61,337 bases of DNA from Novosphingobium sp. 17-62-19. Lineage in GTDB: Bacteria > Pseudomonadota > Alphaproteobacteria > Sphingomonadales > Sphingomonadaceae. Under the pieces are notes generated by a model. That model had not been told where the DNA came from. It made no database searches and saw only the letters and a list, made by a program, of their open reading frames with translations. The position numbers were made by a program, and so were the translations under genes. Positions 33,566-42,428 of this stretch are shown one piece after another (position 1 is the first letter of the stretch; each line of letters begins with the position of its first letter). The stretch spans positions 1 to 61,337 of the forward strand of contig NZ_NCII01000033.1 of assembly GCF_002256775.1 (NCBI RefSeq), written 5' to 3'.

Positions 33566-34558
33566 TTAACCATCGCGGTTCGGGGAAACAAGGGGTTGCA
33601 GCTTGTAACGTGCAAGTGCCCGGACCATAGTGGGCCAGTGCCGCACCGCCGTCTTTCGCCATGCGCGTACACGCCAGCGGGTGCGCACGTCCTCCATCCA
33701 GTCGCGCTTGTAGGGATCGTCACCAGTCCCGAAATCGACCAGAGAAACGCCATCGCGATCAATGACATGCTCGAACATCGCAGCGCTCAGCAGCGTGCCG
33801 GGCGATTGCTTGCGGAAGCGTTCGTCATGCGCCAGCTTGTGAATGAAGGCCGTTCCGCCCTCCACGGTCCAGAACTGCGCGGCTACCGGCTGTCCGCCGA
33901 TTTCGGCAATCCCCAGCCGCAAGCGCCCAGCCGCGCCGTCCATCTCGGCCCAGCGCCGCAGGAAATCGGGCGATCCTTCGCCGGGCTTCCAGCTTAGCTT
34001 GTAGACGGCCTCGTAAGCGTCCCAATCGGTGGGCGAAAATTCAGTGACGATGCGAAGCGCCACTTCGCCTTTGCGCCCTTTGCGCCGCACTGTTTCGCGC
34101 AGCGCGCCGGGGCGGGCGGACCAGTACTGGGCAAAGCTTCGGTCCTTCACAGGCAACACGTGGTTAGAGTCGCAAGGCTCTGAAATCGCGACCCAACCTG
34201 TGCGGCGCAGCGCATCGGCCAACTGGCGCGCATCCTCTTCCGGCATCGGCGCAAAGGACGCGCGGCCCACAGGCAGACTTCGCGTGATCTCTGAAAGAAG
34301 CACCGCATCCCCCAGCGGACGCGCGATAAAGTTGTACCAGTTGGCCAGCGCTTCGGCCCCGCCATGGGCTTCCATCCACGGTAGCGCGGCCACTTGCGTA
34401 CCGTTGGAGGCAACGCTCACCCGCGGTTTTGCGGGGGCGAGGCACATTTCGCAGAGCAGGGCGAGCCAGTCGAGCCGCTCGAAGGGCGAGGGGCCTTGCA
34501 CTGCAAGAACGCCCGCATCTGCTTGCGCTTCTTTAAGACTGGCGTGATAGACCTTCAA
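33566..34558 (-). CDS. GNAT-fold acyltransferase (CelD/FemAB-like) of the XrtA locus
   Basis: A roughly 330-aa protein with a C-terminal GNAT domain like those of CelD/BcsL-type proteins. Seen are SARPGALRETVRRKGRKGEV, YEAVYKLSWKPGEGSPDFLRRW, LRLGIAEIGGQPVAAQFWTVEGGTAFIHKLAHDE and LVDFGTGDDPYKRDWMED, typical of the domain. It probably transfers an acyl or amino-acyl group to a sugar or lipid intermediate. The start is not secure; TTG at 34558 (KVYHASLKEAQ) is taken because it leaves room for the divergent ligase gene. It is likely co-transcribed with ACP and the hydrolases. Confidence 0.8.
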   Translation of the reverse strand: MKVYHASLKEAQADAGVLAVQGPSPFERLDWLALLCEMCLAPAKPRVSVASNGTQVAALPWMEAHGGAEALANWYNFIARPLGDAVLLSEITRSLPVGRASFAPMPEEDARQLADALRRTGWVAISEPCDSNHVLPVKDRSFAQYWSARPGALRETVRRKGRKGEVALRIVTEFSPTDWDAYEAVYKLSWKPGEGSPDFLRRWAEMDGAAGRLRLGIAEIGGQPVAAQFWTVEGGTAFIHKLAHDERFRKQSPGTLLSAAMFEHVIDRDGVSLVDFGTGDDPYKRDWMEDVRTRWRVRAWRKTAVRHWPTMVRALARYKLQPLVSPNRDG

Positions 34559-34588
34559 AACGATACCAATTCCTGTGCCGAGACCTGC

Positions 34589-36115
34589 GTGCCCGAAAGC
34601 CCCGATCCCACTGTATTTCCGCTCGATCACCTTGCACTGCGCGGGGCACGGTCCGCGCCCGCGCTGGTGCTGCGCGATCGGACTCTTAGCCATGAAGAGT
34701 TAAACGCGCGTGTAAGTGCGCTGGCGAAGTGGCTGAAATCGCAGGTGGGCGAAGCAGGCGCGCGGGTGGCGACGTGGTTGCCCAAGACCGAACTCGCCTG
34801 CCTGATGCCGCTGGCGGCGGTGCGCGCCGGGCTGGTGCATGTGCCGATCAACCCGTTGCTCAAGCGGGCTCAAGTAACGCATATACTTGGTGATTCCGGG
34901 GCTGCATTGCTGATCGCCAACAAGGCGCGGCTGGATACGCTGGAGCCGGGCGATGCTGCTTGTGCGGTGTTCGAGGAACCGAAGGTCTGGGCCGAAGTCG
35001 AGGAGCAGGGCGGAGAATTGCCGCCATCGAGCGCTGCGCCGGAGAGCCTTGCTGCGATTCTTTACACCAGTGGATCGACCGGGCGGCCCAAGGGAGTGAT
35101 GCTTTCGCAGGCGAACTTGTGGCTCGGCGCGGTGAGCGTCGCACACTACCTGAAGATCACGCCCGACGACCGCGTGCTGGCGGTGCTGCCGCTGGCGTTC
35201 GATTACGGGCAGAACCAGTTATTTTCGACTTGGTACGCTAGTGGCAGCGTGGTGCCGCTCGATTATCTGACGCCACGCGATGTGGTGAAAGCGGTGGCGA
35301 AACATGGGGTTACGACCATCGCCGCCGTGCCGCCTCTGTGGCTGCAACTGGCGGAACTTGATTGGCCAGAGGACGCTGCGGCCAGCCTGAAGCGCATGAC
35401 CAACAGCGGCGGGGCGCTCACGCTCTCGCTGGTCCGCGCGCTGCGCACGAAGTTTCCTGCGGCCGATCTTTACCCGATGTACGGATTGACCGAGGCGTTT
35501 CGGTCTACCTTTCTCGATCCCGCGCTGGTGGACGAACATCCTACCTCGATGGGCAAGGCCATTCCGTTCGCAGAAGTGCTTGTCGTCAATGACTTGGGGG
35601 CGGAAGCTGCGGCGGAGGAAGAGGGTGAACTGGTCCATACCGGTCCACTGGTGGCGCAAGGGTACTGGCAGGATGCGGAGCGCACAGCCGAGCGGTTCAA
35701 GCCAGCGCCTGCGTTTTCAAAGCTGGGCGGCATGGCCGTCTGGTCGGGCGACAGGGTGAAGCGGGACGCGGCGGGATTGCTGCATTTCGTCGGTCGGCGC
35801 GATGCGATGATCAAGACCAGTGGCAATCGCGTGAGCCCGCAGGAAGTGGAAGAAGCGGCAGTGGCAACGGGCTTGGTGGCCGAGGCAGTGGCGCTGGGTC
35901 TGCCCGATCCGCAACTGGGGCAGGCGATCCATCTGGTGGCGCGCGCAATGCCGGATGCTGTGAAGGATGAGCTTATTCCTGCACTAACACGCGCGCTGCC
36001 CAATTTCATGGTGCCGCGCCATGTCCATTGGCGTGACGCGATGCCGGTCAGTCCGAACGGGAAACTGGACCGGGTTGCGCTGGCGGCGGAACTGGCGGAG
36101 GGGAATGTGCGATGA
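34589..36115 (+). CDS. XrtA-associated acyl-CoA/AMP-forming ligase
   Basis: A roughly 508-aa ANL-superfamily ligase (exosortase A system type, TIGR03098). The P-loop-like A3 motif is LAAILYTSGSTGRPKGVMLS, A5 is YPMYGLTEAFRST, A8 is RRDAMIKTSGNRVSPQEVEE, and the catalytic lysine is in SPNGKLDR (A10). It would activate a carboxylic acid as adenylate and hand it to CoA or to the locus ACP. GTG at 34589 is the chosen start; GTG at 34544 is an alternative. It overlaps the decarboxylase gene by ATGA. Confidence 0.9.
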   Translation: MPESPDPTVFPLDHLALRGARSAPALVLRDRTLSHEELNARVSALAKWLKSQVGEAGARVATWLPKTELACLMPLAAVRAGLVHVPINPLLKRAQVTHILGDSGAALLIANKARLDTLEPGDAACAVFEEPKVWAEVEEQGGELPPSSAAPESLAAILYTSGSTGRPKGVMLSQANLWLGAVSVAHYLKITPDDRVLAVLPLAFDYGQNQLFSTWYASGSVVPLDYLTPRDVVKAVAKHGVTTIAAVPPLWLQLAELDWPEDAAASLKRMTNSGGALTLSLVRALRTKFPAADLYPMYGLTEAFRSTFLDPALVDEHPTSMGKAIPFAEVLVVNDLGAEAAAEEEGELVHTGPLVAQGYWQDAERTAERFKPAPAFSKLGGMAVWSGDRVKRDAAGLLHFVGRRDAMIKTSGNRVSPQEVEEAAVATGLVAEAVALGLPDPQLGQAIHLVARAMPDAVKDELIPALTRALPNFMVPRHVHWRDAMPVSPNGKLDRVALAAELAEGNVR

Positions 36116-37338
36116 AACCGCTCGGCCCCATTCCACCCGGATTTGATACTATCGATGGCGTGCTGGCCATTGACGGACGCAAGGTGACCGATCTGGTCGC
36201 CGAGGCGGGCGGGACGCCGCTGTTCGTCTATTCGCGCGACATGCTGAGCGCGCGCGTGGTGGCGCTGCGGGCCGCGATGCCACAGCGGCTGGCGATTCAT
36301 TATGCCGTTAAAGCAAATCCTTACGCGCCACTTTTGCGGCACATGCTGAATCTGGTCGACGGATTCGATATAGCCTCGGGCGGAGAACTGGCCATCGTGC
36401 AAAGCGCGGGAATCGATCCGGGGCGCGTCAGCTTTGCCGGGCCGGGCAAGCGCGATGCTGAACTGGAAGCGGCGATTGCGGCGGGGGTGACGCTCAATCT
36501 TGAATCCGAAGGTGAGGCCAACCGCGCGATGGCGATTGCCGAGCGGCTGGGCGTGACGCCCAAGCTGGCGATCCGCGTGAACCCAGAGTTCGATCTGAAG
36601 GGATCGGGCATGAAGATGGGTGGCGGGGCCAAACCGTTCGGCATTGACGAAGAGCGCGTGCCCGCGCTGGGCCGCAAGTTGATCGAAGCCGGTGTGGACT
36701 GGCGGGGCTTCCATATTTTCGCAGGAAGTCAGGCGCTTTCCGCCGATGCGATCATCGGGACGCAGCGGCAGACTTTGGCGCTGGCCGCGCGGCTGGCGGA
36801 CGAGATTGGCGCAGCGCTGCCCAAGTGCAATCTGGGTGGTGGCTTGGGCATTCCCTATTTCCCCGGTGACGAACCGGTGGACATCACTGCTGTGGGTGCG
36901 GCGCTGGCCGAGCGCTTTGCCGATTTGCCCGATGCGCTGAAAGAGACGGCGTTCTGCATCGAACTTGGCCGCTATCTCGTTGGCGAATCAGGGGTTTATC
37001 TGGCCACTGTGGTGGACCGCAAGGTCAGCCACGGAGAGGTCTATCTTGTGACCGATGGCGGACTGCATCACCAGCTTGCCGCGTCCGGCAACTTTGGCAC
37101 GGTGGTGCGCCGCAACTATCCCAGCGCTATCGCCACGCGGTTCGGGGCTGAGGTTGAGGAAGAGGCCAGCATAGTCGGCTGTCTTTGCACCCCACTTGAC
37201 CGGCTGGCAGACAAGGGCGGGTTTCCGCGCGCTGATGTTGGTGATCTCGTCGCAATTTTTTGCGCCGGTGCCTATGGAGCCAGCGCCAGTCCTGCCGCCT
37301 TCCTTGGGCAGGGTCCAGCGCGGGAAGTTCTGATCTGA
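36112..37338 (+). CDS. XrtA-associated PLP-dependent decarboxylase
   Basis: A 408-aa fold-type III decarboxylase of the ornithine/diaminopimelate family (TIGR03099 type). The PLP lysine is Lys67 in HYAVKANPYAPLL. The phosphate-binding segment is GGGLGIPYFPGD, and the C-terminal GCLCTPLDRLADKG carries the cysteine that completes the active site across the dimer. It would make an amine from an amino acid, possibly for the polysaccharide. Its start overlaps the ligase stop. A 225-bp leader with small hairpins (CCCTGCG/CGCAGGG at 37503-37531) separates it from the export gene. Confidence 0.92.
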   Translation: MKPLGPIPPGFDTIDGVLAIDGRKVTDLVAEAGGTPLFVYSRDMLSARVVALRAAMPQRLAIHYAVKANPYAPLLRHMLNLVDGFDIASGGELAIVQSAGIDPGRVSFAGPGKRDAELEAAIAAGVTLNLESEGEANRAMAIAERLGVTPKLAIRVNPEFDLKGSGMKMGGGAKPFGIDEERVPALGRKLIEAGVDWRGFHIFAGSQALSADAIIGTQRQTLALAARLADEIGAALPKCNLGGGLGIPYFPGDEPVDITAVGAALAERFADLPDALKETAFCIELGRYLVGESGVYLATVVDRKVSHGEVYLVTDGGLHHQLAASGNFGTVVRRNYPSAIATRFGAEVEEEASIVGCLCTPLDRLADKGGFPRADVGDLVAIFCAGAYGASASPAAFLGQGPAREVLI

Positions 37339-37563
37339 AAATCTTTTGGTAGCAGCGCGATAGGTTTCCGCTGTTAACCATTGCATTTCGGGCAGTCCCG
37401 CTTCGGGACATAGGTGAAAGCCGCCTTGGCGTCATCTCTTGCAGCAATCAAGGCTAACGCAATCTTCACCCTTTTTGGCGATAGCCGAGCGTGAATTGCG
37501 GTCCCTGCGATCCATGCGCCTGAACGCAGGGGTGGGGGAAAGCCGCAGCAAGAAGGAATATTC

Positions 37564-38211
37564 ATGCCGTTGAATACCCGCATAACCCGCATGTTGGCCG
37601 GAACGGCGATGCTCAGCCTTGCCCTGACGGGGTGTGGCGGCGTGGGCGGCGGGGCGCAATTGCCGCCAGCTTCGTTCGTGGCGCTTCAGGAAGGGCCGGG
37701 CGAGGAGTACGTGATCGGGCCGCTGGATGAGCTGACGATCTTTGTGTGGCGCAATCCTGAACTTGGCGCATCGGTGCAGGTCCGCCCGGACGGGCGCATC
37801 ACCACGCCACTGATCACCGACATGCCGGCGGTGGGCAAGACGCCTTCGATGCTGTCAGAGGACATCAAGCTCCAGCTTTCGCAGTACATTCAGGAGCCGA
37901 TCGTTTCGGTCATCGTCAACAAATTTGCCGGCACGTTCAGCCAGCAGGTGCGGATTGTGGGGGCGACCGAAAAGCCCGCGTCGATCCCGTTCCGCGCGAA
38001 CATGACGCTGCTTGACGCGATGATCGCGGTGGGTGGCCTGTCCGAATATGCCGCCGCCAACAAGGCGCGGCTGGTGCGTTTTGACAAGCAATCGGGCAGC
38101 CAGAAGGAATATGCCGTGCGCATCGGCGATTTGCTGCGCAAGGGCGATACCAAGGCCAACGTCCTGCTGATGCCGGGCGACGTGATTATCATCCCTGAGT
38201 CGATGTTCTGA
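37564..38211 (+). CDS. XrtA-system polysaccharide export lipoprotein (Wza-like)
   Basis: A 215-aa outer-membrane lipoprotein. The lipobox LALTGC (Cys24) follows a signal peptide. YVIGPLDELTIFVWRNPELGASVQVRPDGRITTPLI is the polysaccharide export domain, followed by a SLBB-type beta-grasp region (QVRIVGATEKPASIPFRANMTLLDAMIAVGGLSEYAA). It fits TIGR03027. It should form the outer-membrane channel with the chain-length protein encoded next. AAGGA precedes the ATG. Confidence 0.93.
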   Translation: MPLNTRITRMLAGTAMLSLALTGCGGVGGGAQLPPASFVALQEGPGEEYVIGPLDELTIFVWRNPELGASVQVRPDGRITTPLITDMPAVGKTPSMLSEDIKLQLSQYIQEPIVSVIVNKFAGTFSQQVRIVGATEKPASIPFRANMTLLDAMIAVGGLSEYAAANKARLVRFDKQSGSQKEYAVRIGDLLRKGDTKANVLLMPGDVIIIPESMF

Positions 38212-38236
38212 GCGGCAGGCGGGGAACACGGCGGCC

Positions 38237-39754
38237 ATGAGCAGCATCTATGAGGAAGTGCGCATTGCGCTCCACGGCATCTGGACCCGGCGCTGGATCG
38301 CGCTGGCGATCGCCTGGGCGGTGTGCATGGCCGGTTGGCTGGTGGTGGCGATGGTGCCCAACAGCTATGAATCCAAGGCGCGCATCTTTGTGCAAATCGA
38401 CGACGTGCTGGCCGACCAGATCGGCATCGGCGGCGATCGCAAGCGCGATATTGAGCGCGTGCGCCAGACGCTTACGAGTTCGGTGAACCTCGAAAAGGTG
38501 ATCCGCGCGACGCGGCTGGGCGACAAGGTGACCGACGACAAGCAGATGCAGGCGGCGGTGGAATCGCTGGGCAAGGACGTGAAAGTCGTCAGCCAGCAGG
38601 ATAACCTGTTCGAGATCACCGGTTTTGCGGGTGGTGGCGGGCGCAACGATGGCGAGAATGCCAAGCTGGCGCAGGACATCGTGCAGAAGATGATCGACAT
38701 TTTCCGCGAGGAAAACCTTGCCGGTGGACGCGGAGAAATGACCGATACGCTGGCCTTCATGGACCAGCAACTGGCCAGCCGTAAGAAGGATCTGGAAGCA
38801 GCTGAACTGAAGCGGACCGAATTCGAAGCCAAGAACGTCGGGTTCATTCCCGGCATCGGGTCGATCTCTACCAAGCTGGAAGCGGCGCGTGGGCAGTTGC
38901 GCGATGTTGAATCGAACCTGCTGGCGGCACAGAGCGCGCTGGCTTCGATCAACGGGCAGCTTTCGGGCACGCCTCAGACGATTGCCGTTGCAGGCCCGGC
39001 AGGCGGAGCCAAGGGTGCGCTGGCGCAGGCCCAGTCCGATCTTGGGTCGATGCGCGCACGCGGGCTGACCGACAGCCATCCCGATGTGATTGCGGTGAAG
39101 GGCCAGATTGCCGGCCTGCAAAAGGCGGCTGCTGGCGAGGGCGGTGCCGGGGGCACGCTCAACCCGGCCTATTCGTCGCTTATTTCGATCAAGGCTGACC
39201 GTGAAGCGAGCATTGTGGCGCTGCAATCGCGCAAAGGTTCGCTCCAGGCCGAAATCGCGCAACTCTCCGCACAGCAGTTCAGCGAGCCGACCGTGGCTGC
39301 GGAAGCCGCGCGCATCAGCCGCGATTATGACGTTTACAAAGAGCAGTACGACAAGCTGCTGCGTGACCGCGAACAGCTGCGTCTGCGCGGGCAGGTGGAA
39401 ACCGAGCGTGATGCGGTGAAGTTCGAAGTGATCGATCCGCCGACGATGCCGACTGGCCCTTCGGCGCCTGATCGCCCCCTGCTGCTAATGCTGGTGCTGG
39501 TCGTGGGGGTTGGCGCGGGCGGGGCCGGGGCCTTTGCCCTGGCGCAGTTGAAGTCTGCCTATTCGACCACGGGCCAACTGGAACGCTCCACCGGCCTGCC
39601 GGTGCTGGGCGGCGTGTCTGAGGCGGTGACGCGGGTGGCGCGGGCTGAACGTGCGAGGCGGCTCAAGTGGTTTGTGGGCGGCTTGGCTGGCCTGTTCGTT
39701 GTCCTGTTCGTCCTGCTCGGCGTGGAAATGCTGAAGCGCGGCATGGTGGCCTGA
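38237..39754 (+). CDS. XrtA-system chain-length determinant (Wzc N-terminal-like)
   Basis: A 505-aa inner-membrane polysaccharide co-polymerase (TIGR03007 type). Membrane helices lie at about residues 18-40 and 410-432. The long periplasmic region has coiled coils (LASRKKDLEAAELKRTEFEA, VESNLLAAQSALASINGQL), and EVIDPPTMPTGPSAPDRP precedes the second helix as in Wzz/Wzc proteins. A third helix ends the protein. The kinase domain is encoded by the next gene. It controls chain length and links to the export lipoprotein. Confidence 0.92.
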   Translation: MSSIYEEVRIALHGIWTRRWIALAIAWAVCMAGWLVVAMVPNSYESKARIFVQIDDVLADQIGIGGDRKRDIERVRQTLTSSVNLEKVIRATRLGDKVTDDKQMQAAVESLGKDVKVVSQQDNLFEITGFAGGGGRNDGENAKLAQDIVQKMIDIFREENLAGGRGEMTDTLAFMDQQLASRKKDLEAAELKRTEFEAKNVGFIPGIGSISTKLEAARGQLRDVESNLLAAQSALASINGQLSGTPQTIAVAGPAGGAKGALAQAQSDLGSMRARGLTDSHPDVIAVKGQIAGLQKAAAGEGGAGGTLNPAYSSLISIKADREASIVALQSRKGSLQAEIAQLSAQQFSEPTVAAEAARISRDYDVYKEQYDKLLRDREQLRLRGQVETERDAVKFEVIDPPTMPTGPSAPDRPLLLMLVLVVGVGAGGAGAFALAQLKSAYSTTGQLERSTGLPVLGGVSEAVTRVARAERARRLKWFVGGLAGLFVVLFVLLGVEMLKRGMVA

Positions 39755-39767
39755 GGAGGATCGAACG

Positions 39768-40727
39768 ATGACCGACCAGAGCAAGATCCCACTTCCGCCA
39801 TCCGGCCCGTCGCTGATCGAGCGGGCATCGGGAACATTTGATTTCCGCACGCTGACGCGGCCCGTGATGCCCGACCTTCCGCCTGCGCCGAAGCCGGTGG
39901 CTGCGGCCCCTGTGGCCCCTGCTCCTGTCGCTGCGCCCGCACCCTTTGCACCGCCGCCGCCTGAACCCATCGTGGAAGTGAGCCGTTTTACCGGGGCCTA
40001 TCACAAGATTGACCGCGAACATTTGCGCGAGCAGTGCATTATCGAGCCGGAAAGCGCGGTGACAGGCACGCTCGAAGAGTTTCGCATCATCAAGCGGCAA
40101 TTGCTGCGTGTGGCCGCCGAATCGCGGGGCGGGCAGGGTACGCGGCATGGTGAGCGCATCCTGATCGCGTCGGCGCATCCGGGCGAGGGCAAGACCTTCT
40201 GCGCGGTGAATCTCGCCATCTCGATCGCGGCGGAAAAGGACAACGAAGTCCTGCTCGTCGACGCCGATTTCGCCAAGCCTTCGGTCCTGTCCACGCTCGG
40301 CCTGCCGGGCGGCAAGGGGCTGATGGACGCGCTGGCCGATCCTTCGCTGCCGGTGGAAGATTGCGTGATCGGCACTGACATTGCCGGGCTCTATGTGCTG
40401 CCTGCCGGTAATGCCACGGGATCGGACACCGAATACCTTGCCTCTGCGCGCACCAATGCGGTGCTCGATCGGCTGACGGCACATTCGCCCAGCCGTATCG
40501 TTATTTTCGATTCACCCCCCGTGCTGGCGGCTTCGCCTGCCACGGTGCTTGCCAACCATGTCGGCCAGACGGTCGTCGTAGTGCGCGCCGATGTGACCGG
40601 CGAGGCTGCATTGCGCGATGCGGTGGGCCTGCTTGGCGCATGTGAAGACATCAAGCTCCTGCTCAACGGCACCCGCTTTTCAACCACGGGCCGCCGATTT
40701 GGCACTTATTACGGATACAAGGAATGA
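39768..40727 (+). CDS. XrtA-associated tyrosine autokinase
   Basis: A 319-aa BY-kinase (TIGR03018 type). A proline/alanine-rich N-terminal stretch (about residues 40-65) is followed by the ATPase. Walker A is SAHPGEGKTFCAVNLA, Walker A' is VLLVDADFAKPSVL and Walker B is IVIFDSPPVL. The C-terminal cluster GTYYGYKE offers tyrosines for autophosphorylation. It works with the preceding chain-length protein. Its stop overlaps the next gene (ATGA). Confidence 0.93.
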   Translation: MTDQSKIPLPPSGPSLIERASGTFDFRTLTRPVMPDLPPAPKPVAAAPVAPAPVAAPAPFAPPPPEPIVEVSRFTGAYHKIDREHLREQCIIEPESAVTGTLEEFRIIKRQLLRVAAESRGGQGTRHGERILIASAHPGEGKTFCAVNLAISIAAEKDNEVLLVDADFAKPSVLSTLGLPGGKGLMDALADPSLPVEDCVIGTDIAGLYVLPAGNATGSDTEYLASARTNAVLDRLTAHSPSRIVIFDSPPVLAASPATVLANHVGQTVVVVRADVTGEAALRDAVGLLGACEDIKLLLNGTRFSTTGRRFGTYYGYKE

Positions 40728-42412
40728 CCAGACCGGCTCTTTCCCTCCGCTTGGCTCTGCTCGCTGCTACGGCGTTTGCGGCAGCCCCGGCACATGCGCA
40801 GTCGCTCGACTATGAAGGCATGGACGGGGGCGATGCGCCTGCATCCAGCGCGTCCTCCTCACGCAGCGGCGGCAGTGGTGCGCGCACCACGGTGCGGCCC
40901 TATATCGAGGCCGTGCAGAACGTGCTGTGGGAGCTTTCCCCCGGCGATGACGTCCTGACTTACAGTTCACTGGCAGCAGGCGTTGACGTGGCTTTGCGCG
41001 GACGGCGGACCGAAGGCGCGATCTCGGTGCGGTACGAACGCCGCATCTCGCAGTCTGACCGGGTGGCCGATGGTGATACGCTGTCGGGCCTCGCCCGCGT
41101 GCGCCACGACCTGATTCCGCGCACGCTTTCCGTGGAAGCAGGTGCTTTGGCAACGCGCAGCAACATTGGCGCTGGCGGTGCGTCGGCGCTGAATGCCTTG
41201 GCTAACAATGATGCAGTGAGCCAGATCTACTCGCTCTATGCAGGGCCAGCGTTGTCCACCAATGTGGGCGACGTGGCGGTTTCGGCGTCCTATCTGGTCG
41301 GTTACAACCGGCTGGAGCAGGAGAACGTGCTGCAGGGTTCCGCCGGCCAACCGCTGAACGATATTTTCGATGATTCGGTCGTCCAATCGGCACAGCTTTC
41401 GGCAGGCGTTGCGCCGGGCACCGTGTTGCCGGTGGGCGTGACGGCTTCTGGCTCGTACTTCCAGGAAGACATCTCGAACCTCGACCAGCGTGTGCGCGAT
41501 GTGCGTGGCGGTGTGCAGGTGACCTTGCCGGTGAGCATGTCGCTCGCTGTGGTGGGGGCGATTGGTTACGAGGACGTTGAAATCTCGTCACGCGATGCCG
41601 TGCGCGATGGCAATGGCGTTGCGCTGATCGGCGACGATGGTCGTTTCGTTACCGACAAGTCGCAGCCGCGCCAGATCGCCTACGAAACCGATGGCTTGAC
41701 GTGGGACGCAGGCGTGATGTGGCGGCCAAGCCGTCGCACCGCGCTCTCGGCTTTCGTCGGCCGCCGCTATGACAGCACCACGTACTACGGCAGTTTCTCT
41801 TACGTGCCCGATGCCCGCAGCCAGTTGACCATCGCCGCTTCCGACAACATCTCCGGCTTTGGCGGGCAGGTGACGCGGGCATTGCGCGATCTGCCGACCG
41901 ATTTTGAAGTGACGCGCAATCCCTTCAACGGCCAGATTGGCGGCTGTGCCAATGGATCGCAGGCTGGTGGTTGCGTGAACAACGCGCTGTCGTCCGTCTC
42001 ATCAGCGGTGTTCCGTGCGCGCAGCATCAACGGCACCTATTCGCGTCAGATCGGCCGCATGACCGCCGGGATCGGCGCAGGTTACATCCGCCGCAGCTTC
42101 ATCGCACGCGCAGATTCGGTGCTGGGTGCAGCGAACGGGTTGATTGATGAAAGCTACTACGTGAACGCAGGGCTGAACGGCCCGATCGATCGCCGTTCGA
42201 GCTTTGCCATTTCGGCCTATTCCGCTTGGTTCGAGCCGGGTTCAAGCAACCTTGGCAGCAGCACGGCGGTGGGCGCAAATGCTTCTTATTTCCGCAACCT
42301 GACCGACCGCTTAGCAGCTTCCGCAGCTGTCGGTATAGATAGTTTTAACCAAAATTTGCTTGAAGATCAGACAATTGCATCCGGCCTTGTTGGCCTGCGT
42401 TACAGCTTCTGA
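40724..42412 (+). CDS. XrtA-associated outer-membrane beta-barrel protein (TIGR03016 type)
   Basis: A 562-aa secreted protein with a signal peptide (ALLAATAFAAAPAHAQ) and then many amphipathic strands ending in a terminal aromatic residue (VGLRYSF), the signature of an outer-membrane barrel. The TIGR03016 family always lies within exosortase/polysaccharide loci; its function is not established. It may form a pore or scaffold for export. Overlap with the kinase gene shows co-translation. Confidence 0.85.
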   Translation: MTRPALSLRLALLAATAFAAAPAHAQSLDYEGMDGGDAPASSASSSRSGGSGARTTVRPYIEAVQNVLWELSPGDDVLTYSSLAAGVDVALRGRRTEGAISVRYERRISQSDRVADGDTLSGLARVRHDLIPRTLSVEAGALATRSNIGAGGASALNALANNDAVSQIYSLYAGPALSTNVGDVAVSASYLVGYNRLEQENVLQGSAGQPLNDIFDDSVVQSAQLSAGVAPGTVLPVGVTASGSYFQEDISNLDQRVRDVRGGVQVTLPVSMSLAVVGAIGYEDVEISSRDAVRDGNGVALIGDDGRFVTDKSQPRQIAYETDGLTWDAGVMWRPSRRTALSAFVGRRYDSTTYYGSFSYVPDARSQLTIAASDNISGFGGQVTRALRDLPTDFEVTRNPFNGQIGGCANGSQAGGCVNNALSSVSSAVFRARSINGTYSRQIGRMTAGIGAGYIRRSFIARADSVLGAANGLIDESYYVNAGLNGPIDRRSSFAISAYSAWFEPGSSNLGSSTAVGANASYFRNLTDRLAASAAVGIDSFNQNLLEDQTIASGLVGLRYSF

Positions 42413-42428
42413 TGCCTGGAGACGGCTG

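Noticed and set aside
37339-37563. Riboswitch, such as a c-di-GMP type, before the polysaccharide export gene
   Set aside because: Only two small hairpins are visible; the conserved core of known c-di-GMP riboswitches was not recognised.
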